In this document: piece by piece, positions 1 through 26,300 of the stretch | Layout of the letters: each line of letters opens with the position of its first letter | How positions within the stretch are numbered: position 1 is the first letter of the stretch | Source of the DNA: Trochalopteron elliotii | Lineage: Eukaryota > Chordata > Aves > Passeriformes > Leiothrichidae | DNA length: 64,000 nucleotides | Direction: 5' to 3' | Assembly (NCBI GenBank): GCA_024734555.1 | Contig: JANPWX010000469.1 | Span: 106,997-170,996, forward strand | Translations under genes and position numbers: made by a program | Notes under the pieces: model-generated | What the model saw: only the letters and a program-made list of their open reading frames with translations | Database searches by the model: none | What the model was told of the DNA's origin: nothing

Positions 1-117
1 AATCTCACTGCAGTTCCTGTTCTAGCAGCATTCCAATGGCACAGCAGCTTGGCTCCTCTGTTGCAGCCCTGCCCACGTGGGGTTTTTTTGGTGTGATGGC
101 ACAAAAATGACTTTTCA

Positions 118-15385
<15,268 letters not shown>

Positions 15386-15412
15386 GATCACACTCTGGTC
15401 GCCACGCCACGC

Positions 15413-15427
15413 CTAGGGAGCCACCAT
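15413..15427 (-). promoter_or_regulatory. Short upstream ORF in PASK 5' UTR
   Basis: The first base of the acceptor-defined exon starts ATG GTG GCT CCC TAG, a four-codon ORF ending 27 bases before the PASK ATG. It exists only if the acceptor at 15428 is used. A minimal upstream ORF could lower initiation at the main start; that effect is inferred. Confidence 0.45.
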
Positions 15428-15639
15428 CTGCAACAGAATCAAAGGACAGAGTCAGGCCCACAGCAGGGACTGACACTGGCAGGTAACAAAGCCTTCCAAC
15501 CCAAGCCACAACCCCGTAAGTGATGACAAAACGCTGACTCTTGAGCATCCTGCTCTGTGTTTGGCCTGTGTGGTTATAACCAACAGTCGAGTGCCGACTT
15601 AGCATCCTTGCCCAGGTGAGGGTTCCAGTCCTCTACGGA

Positions 15640-15695
15640 CTATTCACTGAAAAATTGGATTCGATGATCCTTCTGGGACCCTTTCCAACTCAAAA
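15640..15695 (+). mobile_element. Short CR1 3' end fragment
   Basis: TTGGATTCGATGATCCTTCT followed by CCCTTTCCAACTCAA resembles the sense CR1 3' terminus. It is a small degraded piece just upstream of PASK's first coding exon. Confidence 0.6.
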
Positions 15696-15919
15696 GCTCC
15701 TGCAGGATACGTGTGGCCGACAGGACGCCGCCACCACATTTCCTCCTGCCAGAGCTGCTGAGCACCCAGCCAGCACCCTCTCCCCCTTTCTTGCTGGTTT
15801 TGAAATCAAACGCTTGGGCTAACTTGGAAAGTCACTTGCAGTTTTGAATCAGCAAGCGTAGCGCTGCCTCCCTCCCACCCAGGGTGCTGCCCGGACCCCC
15901 GCGGCCAGCGGCCCCCACC

Positions 15920-15955
15920 GGGACAGGACAGGACGGGACGGGACGGGACGGACGG
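15920..15955. repeat. (GGGAC)n / (GGACA) pentamer repeat
   Basis: Seven imperfect GGACA/GGACG units lie in tandem inside the CpG island. It is a simple sequence tract prone to length change. Confidence 0.85.
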
Positions 15956-16381
15956 TCCGGGCCCCGCCGCGGCTCCTCAGGGCGGGCCGCCACAGCCCGA
16001 GGGCGCGAGGGAGCGGCAGGCGGGACTCAGCAGCCGCGGCACCCAATGAGCAAAGGCGCTGTGAGAGCGGCACGGAGCCGAGCAAATGGGGCGCCAGCGC
16101 GGGAGGAGGCAAAATAACTCGCGGGTCCCGGCTGTTCGTTACTCCCGCTGGCCTCCCCTTCCCCGCCGCCGCCGCCCCGCGCTCAGCCAGGCAGCGCGGC
16201 CGACCTGCTCCAGGGACGGAAGGCTGCAGGTAGAAGGCCCTTCCGCAGAGCGATAGCTGTTCCTCCCCAGGGTTTGTAGGCGGAAGGACGAGGCTGAAAG
16301 CAGCGCGTAACGGCGCCCGGCTCGAAGCGCTGGTGGAGGGGGGAAGCAGCTCCCGGCCGCCTCTCACCCCTCCTGCAAAGA

Positions 16382-16400
16382 ACTACAACTCCCAGGAGGC
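16382..16400 (+). promoter_or_regulatory. ZNF143/SBF-like element
   Basis: ACTACAACTCCCAGGAGGC closely follows the known ZNF143 site pattern ACTACAAYTCCCAGMRTGC, with mismatches near the 3' end. Such sites are typical of housekeeping and bidirectional promoters. Confidence 0.6.
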
Positions 16401-16438
16401 TGCGGGGCGCAGCGGGGCGGGGCGCTGCCCCTCCCCCT

Positions 16439-16838
16439 NNNNNNNNNNNNNNNNNNNNNNNNNNNNNNNNNNNNNNNNNNNNNNNNNNNNNNNNNNNNNN
16501 NNNNNNNNNNNNNNNNNNNNNNNNNNNNNNNNNNNNNNNNNNNNNNNNNNNNNNNNNNNNNNNNNNNNNNNNNNNNNNNNNNNNNNNNNNNNNNNNNNNN
16601 NNNNNNNNNNNNNNNNNNNNNNNNNNNNNNNNNNNNNNNNNNNNNNNNNNNNNNNNNNNNNNNNNNNNNNNNNNNNNNNNNNNNNNNNNNNNNNNNNNNN
16701 NNNNNNNNNNNNNNNNNNNNNNNNNNNNNNNNNNNNNNNNNNNNNNNNNNNNNNNNNNNNNNNNNNNNNNNNNNNNNNNNNNNNNNNNNNNNNNNNNNNN
16801 NNNNNNNNNNNNNNNNNNNNNNNNNNNNNNNNNNNNNN
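16439..16838. other. Assembly gap of 400 N
   Basis: Exactly 400 N. GC-rich promoter sequence lies on the left and a T-run on the right. It must contain PPP1R7 exon 1, including its start codon, because the first visible exon begins in mid-codon. Confidence 0.97.
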
Positions 16839-17193
16839 TTTTTTTTTTCTAAAAGCTCTTAAAATGTAATAGTTCTAATTCCATCTCCGTAATCTTTGGA
16901 ATTGCACTTCATTGATCTAAGAAATTTCCTTTTTCCTCCAGTCTTCTTCCCAGATTGTTGGTTTTAGGAAGATGTGATGGGAGGAAAAAGTGCACCCAAA
17001 ATCAAAGTAGAAACAAGGGGTAAGAGGCCTTTTATTTAAGACTAAACCTTTCATTTAGTTAACTTAGGATTTCTACTAACTGCCTAGTCGTTTATGTGCA
17101 TCTCCTGGTTATTTTCACCTGCTTGCTGCTCCTCCCCCCGTGCCCGGCCGCTGGGAAAAGCCTCATTGTGCCCCTTTTCTGTGTCTTGTGCAG

Positions 17194-17316
17194 TTGATAA
17201 GAGGATCGAGTCGGAGGAGTCGGGGGACGAGGAGGGGAGGAAGCAGGCGGTTCGCTTGGTGACAGAGCTCAGCCAGCAGAGCCTGCGGGATGAGCAGAAC
17301 GGCGAGAACTCCGCAG
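17194..17316 (+). CDS. PPP1R7: PPP1R7 second exon (acidic N-terminus)
   Basis: The exon encodes DKRIESEESGDEEGRK, matching human DRRVESEESGDEEGKK. Acceptor TCTTGTGCAG, donor GTACCT. It enters two bases short of a codon, so exon 1 must end with a G-type overhang. Confidence 0.92.
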
Positions 17317-20300
17317 GTACCTCAGCACTGCCTCCAGGAGTCCCGGCCGCGTGTGCACAGCCTGCGACAGCCCCCTGTGTTCGCCGAGGCTGAGTATCCA
17401 TGGGAATCTGCCCTAGAGCCATCTCCTTGCCTTTACCTCAATACATTGTAGCCTTGTCTGTCGTTGCTAGAATAAAGTTGCCTGCTTTTTATGGAAACGC
17501 TAACGTTAGACCTTTGATTTATTTTTTTTTTCCCTTGTTTATTTGCCCATCCTTGTTTCTCTTTGAAATATTCGATATCCAAATGCAAACTGTCTTCATT
17601 TGTATTTTTCTTTTAGGGAAATTTGCAAACTTTATGTGGAAATTTTCATTAGAAGTTATCGTGAGGAGGTTTTCATAATTCTGCCTTTGTGTAGCTTTTT
17701 TGCCCAAAGAATTGCCAGGTTCCTTTGGAAGGCAGCAAAGGCTATTTCTAGATGGATTGAAGGAACCTGTCCATTTTATTGTTTTAATTTTAAAAGTTCT
17801 AAGACATCTCAAAATTGTGTCTTTGAATCCTCTTGGGTTTAAACGTTTCCTGCTGACCTGGCTGTTTGTATTAGAACATGGGGTAGAAATATTGACAGCC
17901 TTTAAAGCCTCTGAATGTTTGATGGAAGGGTTTTCAGTGGCTTGCATGGAACTGGTCAGAGCAGATCCATTTCTGCAGACCCAGAGCTTTTGGTGCAGTC
18001 TGAAGTGTAACATCATTCTTTTGACAGAGATGTCATTATGTGATTACTATTGGGATACTGGAAGGGAAATAATGAAACAAATTCTAGTTCTTCCAGTGGA
18101 TCCCTCCTTGTCTTAATCTCACACATTGGGATTTGCCAAAGTGTTTTTCAAACTAGTAAATTTTTACTAGAATTTTAAATCTCATCACTAAATGCACAGG
18201 TTTAATTTGTTGTTGATAATTTAAACCCCTTAAATATTAATACAGAAATGCTCTTGCATGGGCAGGTCATGGCTTTGCAAACTGTGCATCCCAAGCACTG
18301 TGCAGTTGATAGAACCATGCAGATCAGAGAGAGCTTTCCTTTGCTTGCCTGGAATCCTGAGTGTTTGCTCAGCTGGCATGATTTAGCTGTGTGTTGGAGG
18401 TTGTATTTTGCACATTGTTCCCCTGGGAATTCTATGAAAGGACATACAGAAGTGATGTACTTTTACTCTAGTGAAAGCAAGGAAAACACATTCAAGATTT
18501 GTTTGCTGAATTACATTTCTGTACTGTTGAATATAATGGCTGTATTGTTGTTTTTTCCAAACTGTAAGCACTCAGAAAACTAGGGCAGGAACCAAGCAGA
18601 GGAATAATTTTTGAGCATTTGAGATAGTTTCCACGGCCAGCTTTGAGTTGCTCAGCTGAAAGGAAAATGATGAGTTTTCCACATTTTTTTTCACAGAAGA
18701 TCTTAAGAAAGAGCTTGAGCAGCTGAAATTTCAAATTCATCATTTAGCTGATTCTCTGAGGAGCCTCTGGTTAGAAAGCTTATAACTGAGCTATTTATAA
18801 TATTCTTCATGCATATGCACTTACAAAGTGTAGTTAGGCTTTTTGTTGATTGAAATGCTTGTGGTACTGTGAACTTACATAACTCAGTAATGACTGTTCC
18901 CACTGTGGAATTTGGGTTTTCTGAATGGTGGAATTTCTTTTCCACCTCTACAAAGGCATGTGGCTTGCAGGCATAAGTTACACAAAAAAAATCACTTAGG
19001 AAACTTCACTGCCAGAGTGATGGTTTTTTTCCCATTGAGAAGTGTGGAGTAAAGCAATTTGCAAGGGAAATTGCAGTCCTGGCTGTAAAATGCTTGTAGG
19101 AGGGTCAGTTTAGAGTTTTTTCCTATCCAGTCAGCTCATAAATAAAGAGACATGTAAATGACTGTAAACTTGCTAGAACCATTTTTCCCTTCTTTCATTT
19201 TTTTTCCTTTTTTTTTTTGAGAGAAAATGTATTTTAACAAATTTGTACCAGTACTGATTTACAGCTGATACCAGATCCACATCTCCCTCAGGCTGCTGTA
19301 GGCTTTATACACAGTGCAAAGACTCCATGACAGTTGGCTTTATTACACAACAGCAGTGCCTGGGTGTTCAGTTTTAAATGTCTTTTATTGTAGTGAATTT
19401 GATGTGTATCCTGTGTGATTTGGTTTTCCAGGTTTGGATTTGAGTGCTGTTTTCCACACTGGCTATCATGAGAGGTCTCTCAAAGCCATATGTCAAAATT
19501 AAGAGGAGCTACCCTTTGACAGGCCCCAGAGCAGAGTATTTAACACATTACCTAAATCAAGTGTTTATAAATTAAAATATTCAAGCTTGCTAGGCAAACA
19601 AAGTCAAATAATTATTTTTTACTTGAATGGGATTTTTTTGTCTGAAGATTTTTTTTTTAACCAAGTGCATGATTGGCTTTACTGTTGGACAACTTTAAAA
19701 TCTCAAAGGACTTGAAACTCAAAAAGTTCCTTCACCATGAGCACTAAGTTACTGCCAGTATGACTCAATACAATGGGCATAATTTGGATTTTTTCTTGTG
19801 ATATCTCAAATAAGTGTTGTTCCAAACCTGGGCACTGTTCCTGTGGGCTGTAAATTCAGCCAGACTGCTTGTTTGGCTTGGAGCACTTCTCACTGACAGT
19901 CTTTGCACCCAAGAGGTCATAGAGGTACAGCCTTGATAGCAGCAGGGTGGGGTACCCCACTCCCTTGTTGAAGTGCAGAGCTCCTGATATGGAACTAAAA
20001 TAAGAAAAAGCAGCTGTTGCTCACTGCTAATTGCTGACAGGCACATCTCTGTGTGTCAATTTTCAATGGCATTTCTGTCTTGCTGTTCAGCATCCCCAAG
20101 ACTACCAGCTCATTTTGCATTCCCAAAATATAATTTATGCTTCCTGCTAATTTGTGCTATTAAAAAAAAATTAAAATAGGAGGCTTGCTTTTTCCCTTCT
20201 GTGAATCAGTTCAGTGAGTCTCTTTCCCTGTCTAAATGTCCAGGCAAGAGCAACAGCCCAAATACAGGAAGGTCAGTGATGATCTGTGGCCCACCAAACC

Positions 20301-23300
20301 CTTGGAGTTGGAGGGTAGCATTAAAAATGGTGATGCTGCTACTGTTTGTGCCTGCACTGCTACTTACAAGGCCAAGCATTAGCAGGAGAAACAGTGATTA
20401 AACAGGAGCACTTGACATTTACAGTTTTAACCATTCTGGGCTGTGAAAATAGTCACTGCTACTGGGTTAAGGGAATGAGCTTGCATATATGCAGGAGTTA
20501 GTGCAAAGCCTTTGGGATGTGACTGTGATTAAAGTTGCTTGAGTTTTTGGTAGCACCCAGAGAAGCTTTGCACATGAAGTAGGAAAACCTTGCCGTGTTG
20601 TGTGTCAGTTTTGCGAAGCTGGATCAGACTTTGTTTTCCTTCAGAAATTGATGCAACCAGCACACCCTCTCCAACAAATGGGAAGGGGCATGAATTATTC
20701 AGCATGAATTCTCCAGTAAATTTCCCTCCCTCATGTGCTGTGGTGGAAGCACAGCAAGTGCTGGGGTGTTTTCCAGAGCTATAAAAGCGTTTCCCAAGGA
20801 AATTCATGCAGTGGGATAAACAGTGTTGTCTGGCATAGTAGAGAGTTCAAACAAAGGAAAGGAGATCCATGCAAAAGGGCTCACAACAATGACATAAAAG
20901 TGGCAGGGCTAATTAAAAAAAAAACAAAAACCTGAAGGGTGGGATTGTTGAGATGCTTGGTCATTCCTGGTCATCTCACTAGACAGTTAGGATTCCTTCT
21001 TGGCAGGGTTTGATTATGTTGCCAGAGGAGCACAGACACTTTGGATTGAGTGTCTTCAAAGGGATGATGGCCCTAGGTGTGAAGGAAAGGCATCCTGCCC
21101 ACTCTTGAGCCTGCAGTTTCCAGCAGCCCCACAGGCAGGTTGGGCAAGGTGCTGATCTGTGTGTCTTTTGCATCTGAGCATGAAGTCCTGCTGATAAGAA
21201 AGTTTTTTTTCCACAATGAGCCGTCGTTATGGAAATGGTTTTAATGTGGTTGGTTTTAATGTGTGGTTTTAACGAAGCAGAAAGTCTGAGCTGTGCCTCT
21301 CGTGTTTTTTCTCCTGAGGAGCATTTGATCTCTGGATGTTGGCTGTTATCCTGCCTTTGGCTGTCTGCTAACAGAAGTTGATAATGTGTTTGCTTCTCCT
21401 GCAGGGGAGGCGGAGACCCCAGTGGACATGGAGACTATTAGCCTGGACCCAGAGGCTGAGGTAAAGGCAGATTTTTGTCCTTACGGGCTTTATACAGCAG
21501 GAGGCAAAGGCAAGTATTGAAACCTGATTAAAAGATCTAATTCTTCTGAAGGTGCTGGCTGCTGTGATCCTCCCCAGAACTGATTCAGAGCCTTTAGACT
21601 AGAAGTAGATGTGTTTCATTTTTCATCACGAGCTGAAACGTTTTGTTAGTACTTCAGAATTTTAAATTAAGCCTAGATGCACTTGAAGTGTGTCTGTGTT
21701 GCTGGGCTACAAGCTTCAGAGAGTATGTTGAGTGAGCTGTTTGCTGCTGTGAACCCTGTGATTTGGAACAGGCACAGTGACTTACCCAGCCCAGGGCCTT
21801 GGCATCAGCAACCTCGTGAGCCCATCAGCTGCAGAGGGTTTGAGCTGGGGTGGGAAAGTGCACTGTTTCTTTTTGATTTTCAAAACTGGAGCCTCTGGAG
21901 TTCACATCTGTGCTGTTCAGTGCCTCAGCTGATTGCCAGTGCAGAATTAACATTCACAGAACCACTGGTTATTCAAACTGTCAGTGATTCCTGCTCATCT
22001 CTGAGGCCTGGAACTGGAAATGGCAATTTGTGTTCCATTTAAGCCCTTAGCAAAGTAGGTAAGAGAACTTTATGCAAAACTTTATTTATGCAAGGATTTT
22101 TCTCAATAAATTTCTGAAGATTTCTGATTTTGGTAATGCTCAGACTCAAGAAAGGGCTGTTGCATTTTGCAGATAGTGCATTTGCAGTTGACAAGGTTAG
22201 GCCAGTGTGACCAACTGTGTCTCAGTTGTGGTGGTAAAATCATGTGCCAAACCCATTTTGCAAATGCTCTTTGAAGGGAAGCTTTAATTTTGTGAGACTG
22301 TAATTTCCACAGAACAAAGTACCAGGTTGATCTTTAAAGACTGGATGTGTTTTGAAACAACTGCTAAATCCCTCCATTTCTCTTTAAGGATGTTGACTTG
22401 AATCATTTCCGAATTGGGAAGATTGAAGGATTTGAGGTGCTCAAGAAAGTGAAGGTAACACTCCTGGGGAGTAGAGAATGCCTCTTGGAACTGGGGATTT
22501 TGTAGATCTAACCTATAAGAGGACAGAAAGTCTCTTTTTGGCTGACATTTAGTGAGTTTGCTTCATTTTTAGCTGAAGAAGGTAGTGTTTACCTATTTGT
22601 CAAGTAGTAATAAAAATCTTGGGATTTTGCAAGTTTGTTTTGGAAGTGGATGAGAGACAATGCATCAGGGCACATCCTGGACTGGCACAGCAGACTGAAC
22701 ATAGAATAATGTGGATGGGAAAGGATCTCTGGAGGTCTCTAGTAAAGCCCAGTTACAGCATGTTGCTTAAGGCCTTCTCCAGTTAAGCTTTTGAGTATTT
22801 CCAAGGATGGAGATTTTATAGCCTCTCTGGGCTGCTGTTACTGTGTCTGACCATTGTGGTTGAAAGATTTCCTTCTGTAGGATTGGAGCATACCAAGAAA
22901 AGATTGTATTTAAAAAAACAACCAATCAAAACCCAACAAACCACTAACAACCCTGCAAATTCCCAGCAAAACAAAGGGGCAGCCCTCACACACACCTTTT
23001 TGTCTGTAAGCCAAAAGGCATTACATGCAATCCTTCATCTCCATTTTCCTGTCTCTTTTTAAACTTTTCCTCAACAATTAGACTCTGTGTCTCCGTCAGA
23101 ACTTGATTAAGCACATTGAGAACCTGGAGCAGCTGCAGACCTTGAGGGAGCTGGATCTCTATGACAATCAAATTCGGAAGATTGAGAACTTGGAGTCTCT
23201 GGTGGATCTTGAGTGAGTCCAGGGGAATCACCAGGATTAGGCTGGGGGTGGTTTGCTACTCACTGTGTTACTCATGCTGTACTTCTTCCAGTGTTTATCA

Positions 23301-26300
23301 CCTAAGCCTCTCTCAGAATTTATTTTGGTGCTCTGTGAAGGATAAGGTCTGTTCTCCATTGATATTTAACCTGTGCAGTCAAGTTTCATCATCCTGAAGC
23401 TCCCCAGGGACAGGCAGCTGGAATTGAAACCTGTGCTGTGTAAGGCAGTGAGAATGGCAGGTGACTGCAGCTTCCATGCAGGTGTGGGAGCTCTCAGGCC
23501 CCCTTTGCTCTGTGTAACAGGTTTTTACTCCTGCAAAAATGGCAAGAGATTTAAGTAACGGGTTTTTTTGTGTCTTGGTTGTTTTGGGAGTTTTTTGGGG
23601 GGTTTTTTGAGAGTGTTAGGGAAGGAGTAAGTACCCTTCCAAGCTTCTGAGTTTCTGGCACTTGCCTGGATCACTCTAAAGGTACATCACAAAACTGTTC
23701 CCACTGGGGCAGGTCTGGCCCACTTCTCACCATCACAACTGCTCCCTGCCCAGGAGAGGCCTTGGCATGGTCCTGACAGAGGCAGATCTTGTAGGCAGGT
23801 ACCTTTCCCAAGGAAAATGCAGAATGGATTCCTCTCAAAAATAATGACTGTCTTCTGCATGTGGTAGATGATTTTTTTTCTTTTTTTTTGCTAGCACACT
23901 GCAGAAGTATTTTGAAAGTTTTATCTGTTGTATTTTTTGATAAAAAGAAATTGCATTCATGACTTTAGCTTCAAGGCCTTGATCTCTGCAGATAGGGACA
24001 TTGCCTACCAATTTACAAATGCTTCTTTCATCCATGCATCATCCATGCTGCTGGACTGATGGGACCTTTGGTGTGTTTTACCTCAGGATCCTGGACATCT
24101 CCTTTAATGTTCTGCGACACATTGAAGGCCTAGATCGGCTCACCCAACTGAAAAAACTCTTCCTTGTCAACAACAAAATCAGCAAAATTGAGAATTTGAG
24201 CAACCTGCAGATGCTACAGATGTTGGAGTTGGGCTCCAATCGAATTCGGGTAGGTTTGCTCTGTGAGGTGTTGGCTGGAGAGGTTTCAGCTCTTTGGTGT
24301 GATATTGCCATTTTCTGGAATGATTTTGATTTGTAATTTTGTTGGTTTTTATTGTTCCAGTCACTCACTGTGTTTATTGCTGTGCATGCTGCAGCCTTTC
24401 ATTATGCATTAGTGCCTGACTGCTAAATCACCATTAGGGATTTTTTGTCCTTAATGAACTCCTGAATCCCCTATGTGTTTCCTTTTGCAGGTGATGTTTT
24501 CTTCCTGCTAGAGAGCCAAGCCTATCAAAACTAAATCATTTTCTCTTCCCTTTCTACAGATTGGTGCTGAGTCCAGGAAACCTATTGAAAACAAAATGAG
24601 TTTGATTTGCAGGTGCAGTTGACAGCCTGCTATGGCATCAGTTTTGCTTAGGAAAAAGGTTTTCTTGAGGCTTTGCTCTGAAATGCCTTTAAAACCTAAA
24701 ACTTGGTACTGTAGTGCTGATTGCTTTAGAGGTTTATTGTGCAGTTTGTGGCTTTTTCAATTTAAAATCTGTGCCACTTACAGGAGAGCAGTTAGGAGTA
24801 ATCTTTCCTGTCCCTAAGGTATGATTCTCTGTGTTTGCTCAGTTCATAAGAGAATTGGTCAGACAGATGATACAAACTTCCAACAGGCAAAATAAACTTC
24901 GTTTTTTAAAAGCTTTTTTAATTACATGCTCTTTAGAAAATACTCATAAAAGATGAGTGCATTTCAATCAGTGTGGTGTAAGTTGGTGCTGCCCATTTAT
25001 AGCCTCTGAGAAATTACTTGTTGTGCTGAAAGATTAGGAAAAGACCTGTTTGTCCTTTTTGCTTCAGGACTTGTGGAAAAACACTTGTCTTTGTAGAAGA
25101 GAAGGAAACTTCAGCTATTAAAAATGGCCTTTTAACAGCTTTTAAGGCTAAGGATGTGTGCTGCTTTTTTGAAGAGGAAAAATTTGGGTTTGCTCCTAAA
25201 GCTAAACTGGACTGAATTGTTTTCCGGGAATTTCTGCTTTGGAAATGAAATTATTTAGGGGAATAAATCTAGAGTGTGAGAACATCAGCCAGGTCAGATG
25301 AGGGAATAGGAACCTTAGAGTTTGCATAGGATGGGGGAACAGGAGTTATGGAGAGAAGCATTTGGCTTTTTTCAGAAGCAGAGCAGTCTCAGCACACTGA
25401 TCCTTACATTACAAAAGCTGGGTTAAACAAAACTGTACTGTAGTCTGTATCTAAGCATCATTATCATCTGGGAGAAAAAGAAATCCAGCTAGATTTCTGC
25501 ATTATACTTAAGCAGTACATTGTCAATAATGTTGTCAAGCCAAGGAATATCTTTTTAACAATGAGGTCAGATTTATTTTCTGTGTGTTTTCTCAGTGTTG
25601 AGCCTGAGCATATTAACAGAACAAACAAAAAAACCCCAAAATTGTCACTGTATGGGTAACACAGGCTTCTTAAATTACTTTGTTTTTAGTGGGTTATTTT
25701 CTGTTTGTTAATTCTGTTCTGACTTCTTCAAATAGCAGTGTTCTATGCTTCTAACTGCTTTATTGGGGTGAGTAACCTGTGACAAAGAAATCTCATGGTA
25801 CCTAGAACTCCTGGGCTGGTTTTCTCGTGGTGTAGGGTGCCTTGGCTTAGTGCTTTACAGCTGCACACATCCTTAACTCTTCAGGGTGCAAGCCTGTGGA
25901 CTCTCCAGGCTGTGTTCTGGGCTCTGAGGTGCCTGATTGACTTCTCCCCTGTGCATTAAAGCTGCTGCAGCAGGGCTGTTCCTGCCTGCTCTGCTGCACA
26001 CTCACACCTCTCAGAGTGCCCTGAGCTTGGAATCCTTCATGACTTAGCACTTTTTGCTCTGTTTCTTTTGGGGAGCAGAACTTCATGCTTGAGCTGACAT
26101 ATTTAATGCTTTTTTCTTAAAGTTGGACTGAGGCAGCTGTAATGGAAGCACTTCTTTACTTGTTCTTAGGTTTTTGTCCCCTCATGTCCATCTGTTCCTG
26201 TTCCTTCCCTCCCCCTGTACTGAGTCATCACTGTTTCCTCCTCCGGGCTGGAGAAGCTGCCAGTGAGCAACAAATCTATAATTTTTCTTGTAAGGTCAAA

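Larger units (their letters stand above)
15840..16438. promoter_or_regulatory. CpG island, bidirectional PASK/PPP1R7 promoter
   Basis: The segment is strongly GC- and CpG-rich against AT-rich flanks and lies between two genes transcribed away from each other. It has a CCAAT-type box (CACCCAATGAG, about 16040), GC boxes (GGGGCGGGGC, about 16412-16425) and a ZNF143/SBF-like motif at 16382-16400. A possible PASK exon 1 donor (GGAGGG|GTGAGA, minus strand) falls near 16368. The island runs into the assembly gap. Confidence 0.8.

Noticed and set aside
16333..16869. Long plus-strand open frame
   Set aside because: It is open only because it crosses 400 N; the sequenced parts are promoter DNA.
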